Below are positions 47,840-57,118 of a stretch of DNA of 64,000 nucleotides, in pieces. The number at the start of each line of letters is the position of its first letter. Positions within the stretch are counted from its first letter, which is position 1. The position numbers and the translations under genes are program-made. Location: contig JAMJFZ010001258.1 in the NCBI GenBank assembly GCA_026225945.1, positions 9,400,001 through 9,464,000 on the forward strand. The letters are read 5' to 3'. The stretch comes from Cricetomys ansorgei. Its lineage: Eukaryota; Chordata; Mammalia; Rodentia; Nesomyidae. A model generated the notes under the pieces. That model had not been told where the DNA came from, made no database searches, and saw only the letters and a list, made by a program, of their open reading frames with translations.

Positions 47840-48123
47840 GATGATGGCTTACATCCAGAAATGTATACCAGTACTGGCATGGCTGGAGGCGTCACAATAC
47901 ACAGACAGATAAGTGGCGGGAGAGGTAGCTGAGGTTCTACATCTCAGAAGACAGCAGGAAGAGGGCATGATACTTGGCCTGGCTGGTCATTTGAATCCCC
48001 AAAGTCCACCCCAAGTGAAAACTCCCTTCAATAAAGCCACCATTACTAATAGTGCCACTCCCTAGTGATCAAGTATTCAAATATATGAGCCTATAGGGGC
48101 CATTCCTATTCAAACCACCACAA

Positions 48124-48461
48124 AAAGGAATAAAAAAATAAAATTCAAAACATTCCTCACAAAGAAAGGAAGACATACTCTTAAGTATATAGATTATTTA
48201 ATTTTTAATCTTTTTTTCCAAAAAAAGTTTTGCTTCAAAAATTTTAACATACAATATATTTTGATCATATTCTTTCTCCTCCACTATATTATATACATCA
48301 TAAAGTAGTTTGGAAAATTATATTAGTATATAAATTAAGTTTATATAAACATAATTTACATTTTAAAAGATAATGGCAGGAGTTTAAATGATGGAATAAT
48401 TAAATAGCACGTCTATAGTACTAAGAACAGCATAGGTGCTAATGAAATATGTCTAAGATGT
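48124..48461. other. Unique AT-rich sequence
   Basis: No repeat recognised upstream of the B1. The left flank of the B1 duplication is at 48448-48460. Confidence 0.5.
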
Positions 48462-48605
48462 GTCAGGCAATGGTGGTACACACTTTTAATCCCAGCACTC
48501 TGGAGACAGAGGCAGATGGATTTCTGTGAGTTAAAGGTCAGCCTGGTCTACAGAGTGAGTTCCAGGACAGACAGAGCTACAACAGAGAGACCCTGTCTCA
48601 AAGAA
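48462..48605 (+). mobile_element. B1 SINE with target-site duplication
   Basis: Full B1 order: 'ggcaatggtggtacacactt', 'atcccagcactctggagac', 'agcctggtctacagagtgag', 'ttccaggacagacagagcta', 'gagagaccctgtctc', with an A/TAA-rich tail. Flanks 'tatgtctaagatg' (48448-48460) and 'tatttgtaagatg' (48639-48651) agree at 11 of 13 positions, typical of L1-mediated insertion. Confidence 0.92.
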
Positions 48606-48854
48606 AACAATAATAGCAATAATAATGATGATGATAAATATTTGTAAGATGATGAAGAAAGTAATGTGTATAAAACAATTTCTTTCATAGTATATAAATA
48701 TTTACTTTGGTATAAAATTTCTTTGGACACTGACAGCAATCTTAGTAGCTTTATCTTGATATTTATATTTAAGATACAGAATCCAAAATGACACATTCAT
48801 AATGAAGAACACAGAGAAATGGAAAATTTCTGCATTTAAATCTTATATTAAAAC

Positions 48855-49400
48855 AATATTTATTGCCCTGAATGGGACATTTATATCAACCACTCCTACC
48901 AAAGCTTGGAGAACACTGTGGAAGAGGAGGTGGAGAGAATCTAAGTGCTGTGAAATACTGCCCTTGGGTAATGCCTGGCTATCACACCCATAAACCCACA
49001 GCATCTGAGATTGCCTGCACAAGAGCTACACAAGATGAAGCCCATCAAAACTCAATGATCCATGAAGCAGATGATCTCGCAGGCCCACTACTTACTGAGG
49101 AGCTATTGGCAGCTGTTTGGAAAGATGTGGCTTTTGGTAGAATTCCCAAGGTATAAGAGATTCAGATGCCCTACAACCCATGCATTATAAGCAGACTAAA
49201 CAAGATTGGGTTACAAACAAACAAAAAACAAAAAACAAAAAACAAAATGGAAGACATAATGTTTTGGGGGGAAAGAGTAGAAGTTAGATCAGAGGGAAAA
49301 TGGGTGCATATGACCATACTTCATTATACACATATATACATATATACATACATATATGTGAAATTTTCAAGAATAAATAAAATTAAAAAAATAATTCTTA
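48855..49400 (+). mobile_element. L1 3' UTR with tail (Lx-like)
   Basis: The start 'gaatgggacatttatatcaa' is the canonical beginning of the rodent L1 3' UTR. It is followed by 'agaacactgtggaagaggag', 'gcctgcacaagagctacaca', 'aggagctattggcagctgtt', a CAAA-rich stretch, 'gaaattttcaagaataaata' and A-rich DNA. ORF2 is missing. Frames of 63-106 codons in it are not genes. Confidence 0.85.
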
Positions 49401-50334
49401 AAACTAATATTATAATATCTTCAGCAATTTTCTCCATTTTGTTGCAATTTCACATAAGTAGTCACCTGGAGATCCTTTATGAGTAATGCCACAGCCTATT
49501 CCTTAAGAACATTATATATAATAGCAAAGAAATGCCTTTCTTGCTTCAAAATGCTTGTTAGATTGTTCATTTTACAAAATTATTTTACAAAAAGTCATTT
49601 CTTACTTTTATGTTCCCAAAAAGAATAATTTTTATAAGAATCTAAAGTTCTCCAGGTGAAAAATAATCTTAAATTGAATGTGGCAAGATTTATTAATACT
49701 AATTTTAAATTTTAACAAAAATGGAAGGCAGGCTTTCAGGGGAGCAATTCAGAATCAATTTCATTTTAGTAATATCTGCTCAGTGACTTGCATAAAAGAA
49801 ATTAGTCTTGTTTGTGGCAACAGGAAGTACATAACAGAAAATCTAGTTAAGACTGATTTTAAGGTAATACAGAAATAGTTTCTTACCTGGAAAAATAACA
49901 GAGGAAAATATTCAATTCATATTTTCTCAGTTTTTAATCTAATTTCTCTTCATACAGTTGTTCAAATCTGTGGCAGACCTATGGATGGGGGTGTCATAAG
50001 TTAGTCTGGTCAGCAGTCTTACTAAATAATAAATTTATTGATACTTTAAATACACTGTGTCTGGTATTAGGCTTACTATAGTCCATATAGAAGATATATG
50101 GTCAATAATTATATAGAAATATTTAAAAAATATTTATGTAATTTTTTTCTGCCCTCATTTTTCTCAATGTTTTTGAACGAATCATAACAAACGAAAAATA
50201 TGTTCTATGCACAATGATAATAAAAATAGATGTTTTACAGAAATACATCATGTGCTAAGCTTTAAAAGTGTAGCAACTCCTCATCCAGGAGCTGTGAGTT
50301 ACTTAATACAGAGTGAAATGGATGGTTTAGGAAG
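49401..50334. other. Unique AT-rich sequence
   Basis: No repeat recognised. Confidence 0.5.
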
Positions 50335-50641
50335 CAAGGGCTGAGACAATGGCTTAGTGAATAATTGTGCCTGTTCTTCAAGCATGACTACCTGTGGACC
50401 TCTGTTTAAATCCCTAGGATTCATGTAAAAAGTTGGAATATTTACATATAACAACAGCATCGGGGAGGAGATAGGCAGGTACAGAGCTCACTGATCAGCA
50501 AGCTTAGCTGAAGGGGCTAGCTTTTGGTTCAGTGAAAGACCCTGTCTCCAGATCATAAGACAGATAGCAATAAAGAAAGACACCCAAAACCTTTGCTGTG
50601 CACTCTGAATACCTAAGCACAAGATCATTCACATGCATGCA
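50335..50641 (+). mobile_element. B4 SINE
   Basis: ID-like head ('gggctgagacaatggcttag', 'aagcatgactacctgtggac'), B1-like body ('ggtacagagctcactgatca', 'gtgaaagaccctgtctcc') and 'aaagacacccaaaacctttg' leading into CA/GA repeats. Complete B4 order. Confidence 0.85.

Positions 50642-50696
<55 letters not shown>
50642..50696 (+). repeat. (CA)n(GA)n tail microsatellite
   Basis: The repeat directly follows the B4 body, so it probably grew from the SINE tail. Translated frames through it are low complexity. Confidence 0.95.
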
Positions 50697-50699
<3 letters not shown>

Positions 50700-51589
50700 C
50701 AAAAGAAATCCAAAGTGAGTCTGTCTTCTGAGGGAATCTACACCATTCTCACAGTCTCTCAGAACTCTCTCACCCACATTCTTATATGAGTGAAGCACAT
50801 GTACTCGTGAAATTGAATATTTATTTTCAAATTTTCTCTGGAAAGTCATTTTGAATCATACTTTTTTTCAGTAATGAGGAATTTAAGTGTATTTCCCTAA
50901 ATTTACATTTAAGAGAATATAACACAGGTTTAATACATGATCCATATTTTAACACACCTATATAAGCGTTCTTTCTAAGTCAGAATATGCTGCATATCAT
51001 TACCCATATACACTGCTGACCATCTGATTTTAGCTAATCCCCATAATAGTAGAGATCCCATTTTATGATGATTCATGTTTGGAAATGCTCTATGCTGCTC
51101 ATCTATGTGAACACACACATTTTTCATGTTAGTGAGTGTACAGAGTCAGTGCATGTCCTAAACTATAGCATGTTTCATCTTCACCCTATTTTAACATATC
51201 AACACCTTAATGTGCACCCAGTATTTGAACTTTATTAGTACTTCATTAGTGATAAAAGATAATTACCTTTATCATGTTAGCATACACATTAGGCTATGCT
51301 TACCCCGTACTACCATAGAACTTTCACATTCGCACATAACAATCTTAACAACATCTCTTATTCATGCAAATCGGAGGCTCCACATGCCTCTTATTAGATT
51401 CTGTGCAATATCAACACATAGTCCTGCCTGATATGCATCCTATTAGTGCACACTCATATAGGCACATCTCATATTAGTGGATAGCTATTTTGCCCACACA
51501 TATGTACAGAGATGGTCCAAATTTTTGTGTGATGGCATAGGCAACTCCTGTTTTGTTGTTGTTGTTGTTGATGTTGTTGCTACCTTCCT
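50697..51589. other. Unique sequence
   Basis: No repeat recognised before the (GTT)n run at 51551-51578. Words such as 'ttagtg' and 'cacat' recur loosely over 51060-51480 (about every 40-60 bases), suggesting a degenerate old tandem repeat. Confidence 0.4.
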
Positions 51590-51680
51590 CCCTCACCCTT
51601 AATTTGGGGACCACATCCAGGGCCTTACATGCTGTTGTACATAAGAGCTCTGACAATGAGTGAGCTACATCCCAATAACT
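51590..51680 (-). mobile_element. ID-type SINE, antisense
   Basis: 'gggaccacatccagggcctt', 'acatgctgttgtacataaga' and 'gagtgagctacatcccaata' are the reverse of an ID element. The (GTT)n run upstream is the reversed A-rich tail side. Confidence 0.65.
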
Positions 51681-51885
51681 CCCATCTTACTTTATTTTGC
51701 CTTCTTTGTTCTTTTTTGGTTTGTTTTTGTTTTTTTTTCCAAATTACTCTTGCTAATGGTTTGTCCAAAGCTACTAAGGTCCACTCTTAATGCCCGCTGT
51801 CTGTTAGGCAGAAGACATCAAAAAAGATACAGAGACAAAAACGTTCTGTGTGTATGACGTACAGTTCATTTCTAAGAACACGTGT

Positions 51886-52245
51886 ATTAGCCGCTTTTCT
51901 TTGCTGTGATAAAACACAATGACCAAGGCAATATATAGAAGGAAGTCCTTACTTGGGCTTAAGGTTCCAGTGGGATAAACGGCTGTCATCGTTGGGAAGA
52001 CCCTGACATGGATACTGGAGCAACAAGCTGAGGTCTCTCATCTTGGACTGTAGGCAAGAAGCAGAGAGGGCAAACTCTAAATAGGGTGAGTCTTTAAACT
52101 CTCAAAGTTATGTCCTTATTGGAGGAAGTGACCCACTTCCTCCAATAAGGACATAACTCTTATGCCTCTCAATCAGCATCATCAACTGGCAACCAATCGT
52201 TTAAATGTGTGAGACTAGTGGGGGAGGGGGGCATCTTCAAACTGC
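51886..52245 (-). repeat. MaLR-type LTR, antisense, with foldback
   Basis: 'tttgctgtgataaaacacaa', 'tgaccaaggcaatatatag', 'gcaagaagcagagagggc', 'cacttcctccaataaggaca' and 'ggcatcttcaaactgcc' follow the reverse of the LTR order. Inside it an extra inverted copy creates the hairpin at 52106-52158. Confidence 0.7.
52106..52158. repeat. Perfect 25-bp inverted repeat with 3-nt loop
   Basis: Left arm 52106-52130 starts 'agttatgtccttattgg' and right arm 52134-52158 ends 'ccaataaggacataact'. They are exact reverse complements, with 'acc' between. The right arm belongs to the LTR consensus order; the left arm is the extra copy. Confidence 0.97.
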
Positions 52246-52481
52246 CGAAAGTAAGCTTAATAATCTGAGGGCATCCATTTTGTGGACTCTATAGTAGGGA
52301 GAAGTGGGGGAAGGGTGAGGGGATGGGATGAAATGGAGATCTTATCACCAAAGTACAGAATGTGAGAAATGTAAGACCAGCCACATGGTTTGATAGTAAG
52401 AGTTGTCCTTAAAAACTCTGGGAAGTTGTGTAGGAGTAGGAGATTTTCTTTTTTAATGACTTCTATTTATGTATTATTCAA

Positions 52482-52542
52482 TCTCTCTCTCTCTGTGTCT
52501 CTCTGTGTCTCTCTCTCTCTTTATCTCTCTCTCTCTCTCTCT

Positions 52543-52574
<32 letters not shown>
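52482..52574 (+). repeat. (CT)n(GT)n compound microsatellite
   Basis: CT repeats with GTGT and TTAT interruptions switch to about 15 GT units. Confidence 0.95.
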
Positions 52575-52575
<1 letters not shown>

Positions 52576-52722
52576 ATGCACATAGGGTTGCCACAAAATC
52601 TAGTGGTCAGAGGACAGTTTGCAGGAGCTGTTTCTCTTCTTCCATAATGTGGTCCTTTAGATAGGACTCAGATCATCAGGCTTGGCAACACGTGCCTTTA
52701 ACTGCTGAACCATCGTACCAGT
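52575..52722 (-). mobile_element. tRNA-derived rodent SINE, antisense
   Basis: 'gtggtcagaggacagtttgc', 'tctcttcttccataatgtgg', 'gactcagatcatcaggcttg' and 'gcctttaactgctgaacca' repeat the order of the SINE at 16020-16195. The CT/GT repeat lies on its tail side. Confidence 0.75.
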
Positions 52723-54044
52723 CTTTTCTTTTCTCTTTGTCATCTAGAAATTATCTTATATGCGCACATACTGATGTTTTCAATTTTCATGTAAATTTGC
52801 ATTGAAATTCCAACTGTTATTTCCTTTCACATAAATTGAAATTTTCAAAGTCTCTTCATGCTGACATGCATTGAACACTGAACATATTGCACCTGTACTA
52901 TCATGACTTTACCTTGTCCCACATACTCTTGCTTGCCACCTCTTTCCCCCATAGACATCTCTGCTTAAAAACTAGTTAAATAGTTAAATAAATTAAATAG
53001 TAGTATTTAATATAGCTCCTCCCATCTAAATGAGAAGGTTGCTATAATTAAGAAATCTGTATCTAAGAGTTCTATTTAGTTGTCAACATATCTGAAAATA
53101 GTCTTCAATTATGGCATCAGCCAAATAGAGACATTTGATACACTGTGGCTTTGTCTGTGTTGTTTTTTATTTTCTAATTTGTTGTTTTATTTTATTTTTT
53201 ATATTTTGGATCTAAAGGTTTACTCACTCAGCTCAGCCAATGTCATTGCAGTTAATGCTTCGAACTGCCTCAGGTTCTCTAGTTGTCTGATATCTTCCTC
53301 CCTTCCTGAGTTTTATTCTGTAGAACTAAGTGTCCTAATCAGAACAGAGGAAAATCTTTCAGCTGAAGAGATGCTCAGATAAGTATCAGTGAGGTAGCAG
53401 GCATCTCTGCTATTTACTTAAGCATTTTGACTTAGCCTTATCACAACTTTAAAGATGTACTCCATTCATAGTTGTCACCCCATTCCAGCACAGTTAGGCT
53501 TCAAAGAATGATTCTAATCCTTGACATTCTCAAGATACCTGCTTTCCCTCACCTCCAGTTTTCCCTTGTCTTATTCACTAGTATGTATGGACTTTGATCA
53601 AAATGACTTCCTCCTGCTCTCTCCTGACTAATGTGACTGTCAGCAAGCATCTAGGTGTACAGAGAAGAGCAACTGTCTGATTTGGTTCACCAGCTTTGCC
53701 CTCTAGGCTTTGAGAATTTGCTCACATCAAAGACACAAAGGAAAACTCTGTCTACCCTTTAAAGCCCCAGTGATCTCATGGAGAAAAAGGTGAGGAAGGG
53801 ACAATGAATGAACTTAGATAGTGAATAGATTAAGGTATGTCGAAACATTTATTCTTAATGGATAAATCAGAATTTAAACATCAAGGGCAAAAGCAGATTG
53901 CTTCTCAGATTTGTGCCAAGTAACCCTGCAGATGACACAGGGAAAAGTTCAAGGTACTGGTAAAGTCAGCTGCCCATTCAGTCCACTATTATATTTTGAT
54001 TATTTTTAGTTTCATTCCTGCTATAAGGTTTCTAACAGTTAGTA
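52723..54044. other. Unique sequence
   Basis: No repeat recognised. The 100-codon frame at 53080-53382 is hydrophobic and T-driven with no recognised motif. Confidence 0.45.
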
Positions 54045-54145
54045 AATGTCTGTGAGCCACAATTTCCTTCTTCCCAAACGGAAGAAAAGAAGACCTAGAC
54101 ATAAAGTTCTTGTGAGGACTGAATGGGGTAAGATAATGATTGCAA
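54045..54145 (+). mobile_element. MIR SINE fragment
   Basis: 'tgtctgtgagccacaatttc' and 'cttgtgaggactgaatgggg' with 'taagataatgattgcaaag' match the second half of the MIR core order. Confidence 0.5.
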
Positions 54146-55133
54146 AGGATGGACAGGAATATTCAATAAATTGCAGTAATTATCAAAGCAATCCTACTGT
54201 GTCAACCGGAAGCACTACAACCTGCCTTCTCACATAATGCTCACAAGGCAACTTGTGTGATTTTACTTTGTTCCTCATTTTCTGCAAAGAATTCTTTATG
54301 TTGAGGATGGAAGTATTTGTTGTATGCCTGCATGCGGGGAGCTCATCTTTCTCCTGCAATGAAGAGATGGACCTGTAGACGTTTATTGGGGACTCATTTT
54401 TTGATAGAATTGATTAATTATTCCACAAAGAACATTTTCATTGCTGAGTTTTGCCTCTTAACTTTCTCTACCACCCTTTCACCTATGATGTTCACTGTAG
54501 GGATTTAATTATAGTCATTTTATAATTATTGAATTGCAACATTAGTTGTTACATCAAACCGTGAAAATTATTCCACATAAAACTCACCAAGTTTCGCTGA
54601 TAATTTGTGGTGTCCTCATAATGTCTAATCCTTTGTCGTGAACACTTCTCCTTTTATTCCACAGATAAAGCTTTGAATTCATAGATGGTCTGAAATCCTC
54701 TCCTGAGAGTAATCATGAACACCTGATCATGTATTGCAGCTTCATTTTATCAAACAAAGCTTTGTCTCCCTATGCAGACAGTTGGTTGCCTTTTCCTAGT
54801 TCCCATGACAAACTCAAAATAGTTTTGTGCATAATAGTAAAAAAAAAAAAAAAAAAAACTAACAGTCTCAAAAGCTTGATGATGTTCAGGGATGGAATTC
54901 TTACCTGCTAATGTCAGGCTCCATGCTAACATTTTCCTCTATGATGATTTATTAGATGTATCTTTTTAGTTTGTGTATCCTCTATGGGAATACATCTCTT
55001 TTTAATTTTACCATTTCAAGCAAGTTTTTGTTTTATTTCCACCAAAATGATGTAACCTAACCCACCTTATCTTTATTGGGTCCTAGATTCTTCATCTGTA
55101 CAATCTTAAAATCCAGTGGGATAACAGTAAGAT
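54146..55133. other. Unique sequence with poly(A) run
   Basis: A 20-base A run lies at 54839-54858. No gene-like sequence directly upstream suggests a retrocopy. No other element recognised. Confidence 0.45.
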
Positions 55134-55186
55134 ATCTCTCTCTCTCTCTCCCCTCTCTCTCTCTCTCTCCCCTCTCTCTCTCTTTC
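55134..55186 (+). repeat. (CT)n microsatellite
   Basis: CT repeats with two CCC interruptions. Confidence 0.95.
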
Positions 55187-55227
55187 CCATACCATACATA
55201 TATTTAATTGTATGTTGCACACATATT

Positions 55228-55232
55228 TGTGT

Positions 55233-55285
<53 letters not shown>

Positions 55286-55290
55286 CATAT
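55228..55290 (+). repeat. (GT)n(AT)n compound microsatellite
   Basis: GT units give way to AT units; 42 bases after the CT repeat. Confidence 0.95.
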
Positions 55291-55650
55291 TTTATATCCC
55301 TAATAATTCTTACAGGCTAAATAACCCTATCAATTATTTTTATGTTAATAATAAATTATCACTTTTGCTAAAAATGAAACATATATGTGTCTATGAAGGT
55401 GTTCAATATACTGAAGATTCCTCTGAAGACATTTGCCACACAACAGTAACATTAACTTAAGCTGGGTACATTTCACAAGGAGAAAACAATTGTGTGTTAT
55501 CTGATCCCTTTAGATGAAGCAATTATATGTCATATAAAGAAACAAAATGAACAAGTAACACTTGTCAGGGGTTGACAGCAAAGTATGAGTATCAATGTGA
55601 CTAAAAGAATAAATAAGAGAATTTCAATTACATGAAAAATGTCACCAATG
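55291..55650. other. Unique sequence
   Basis: Nothing recognised. 55645-55650 'ccaatg' may be the left flank duplication of the LTR that follows. Confidence 0.45.
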
Positions 55651-55992
55651 TGTGTTGTAGAAGTTTATTTTTAGTTATATATAAAATAATTGATTTGTAC
55701 ACTGTTGGGTGAGGGGCTGCTTAGGTCTTGGTGATTTGTATCGTCTGCAGGTGTTGGGTTTATGTGGGGGAAGTTTTATTGAACATAGTCTTCACGTGCT
55801 ATCAGTAGAACACCAGAGGAGTTCTGTGTCAATAAAAACACCAGAGCTCAGATGTTTGGGGTTCCACTATCCAGTATGGCACCTTCCATGATGGTGGTTC
55901 CCTCTGTTGAGGTCTGAAAGGTTTTCACATATGAATATACTTCCATGTCATCCTTGCCGAGCCACCACAGCAGCCTAACTACTACAGAGGTG
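55651..55992 (+). mobile_element. Solo LTR of the ERVK-like family
   Basis: Reads 'gttgtagaagtttattttta', 'gtacactgttgggtgagggg', 'ccagaggagttctgtgtcaa', 'taaaaacaccagagctcaga' and 'gccgagccaccacagcagcc', the reverse complement of the three minus-strand copies. The recognisable homology spans 55653-55986. 'ccaatg' flanks the segment at 55645-55650 and 55993-55998, although the right LTR end is then not a clean CA. Confidence 0.75.
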
Positions 55993-56749
55993 CCAATGGA
56001 ACTTGTGGCAGCATCATTGTTTTAGAACTGAGAGATAAATAGGCTTCACCTGCCCTGTTTGCAGAAGTACTTAAAATCTGTACAAGACAATGTAAGATTT
56101 CTGTGTGAATGTAATGATGGGAAGGAGAAATAACAGATGAGATTTATTTGTCATATTTGTCTGAAGGACAACTCACTATACTGTGCAATCTGTGGATCAG
56201 CATGGCCTTGAGAACTAAGATTTGGTTCTTTTTCATGGGTTTCATGGACTCTATATATGACTCTATATATAACTATACTTATAACTATATATATGACTCT
56301 ATATCTGATCTTACACTGAATAGCATGTATTTGAAGTAGAAAATGAATGAAGGAGACTGATACAATCCAAAGTCCTTATGATTAACCTCTCTTACCTTCT
56401 ACTATTTGTTCCTCTCGTCTAACACTTGAGTAGTTCTATAACATTATGAAATATTACTGTCTAATTTTGTTCATAAAACTATTGGTTCTTCTTGAGGTGC
56501 TTCAGAGAGAGCTGAGTCTTATTTAGAAAACTTTAATCACAAGGTACCATTAATTTTTCTCACATCTACATTTTCATAAAGAAAAAATTAATCCCACTCC
56601 TCCCTAAAAAGCAGTGCTTATATTTACCCAAATACAGCCTTCTCATTTTACAAAAGCTGTTTTCTTTGAAGGGAAGCATTCATGCATGCCTTGACCTGTC
56701 CTCAATGTAGTTGGTGTGGGGACACTCTGTCTGACTATTTCTCTATATA
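55993..56749. other. Unique sequence with a short TATA minisatellite-like run
   Basis: 56245-56305 contains repeated 'gactctatatat' and 'aactatac' words. The rest is unrecognised. Confidence 0.45.
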
Positions 56750-56751
56750 TC

Positions 56752-56790
<39 letters not shown>

Positions 56791-56820
56791 ATCTATCATC
56801 TATCTATCTATCTATCTATT
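56750..56820 (+). repeat. (ATCT)n microsatellite
   Basis: Seventeen or so tetranucleotide units, broken by two ATC slips. Confidence 0.97.
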
Positions 56821-56901
56821 CCCTCTCTACTACTGTAGATCTCACTCTACAAAATGAAACTTGGAGGTAGAAGACACTATCACTATTTCTAAGTTTCCAT
56901 C

Positions 56902-57118
56902 TGGGGCTGGAGAAATGGCTTAATGATTAAGAGTACTTATTGCTCTTGTAGAAGACCCAGAGGTTCAAAACTATAACTACGGTTATAAACTACTGTAGTT
57001 ATAAACTACAGTTTATAACTTCCGGCCTCTATGGGCACCAGGCACACATACATACATGGTATACAGACATATACAGGTGGAGCAGACAAAATGTTCACAC
57101 ATATAAAACACATTTACC
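56902..57118 (+). mobile_element. B3 SINE with rearranged middle
   Basis: 'tggggctggagaaatggctt', 'taagagtacttattgctctt', 'gtagaagacccagaggttca' form the head, and 'cggcctctatgggcaccagg', 'cacacatacatacatggtat' the tail. The middle is replaced by a repeated 'gttataaactac' palindromic module. Confidence 0.85.

Larger units (their letters stand above)
45604..48123 (-). repeat. MaLR-type LTR split by the ERVK-like element
   Basis: The left piece (45604-45683) carries 'gccttagtcaaagttctatt' and 'actatgactatggcaactct'. The right piece (about 47846-48123) resumes with 'ggcatggctggaggcg' and 'gtgccactccctagtgatca' and ends 'attcctattcaaaccaccac'. Together they make one antisense LTR-type repeat interrupted by 45684-47839, which dates the ERVK-like insertion as younger. 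Confidence 0.75.

Noticed and set aside
51060..51480. Recurring words as a CRISPR-like array
   Set aside because: Repeats are degenerate and irregular and the genome is mammalian, so a CRISPR array is not plausible.
54839..54858. Poly(A) run as the tail of a processed retrocopy
   Set aside because: Upstream sequence has no gene-like or SINE-like body and no flanking duplication is evident.
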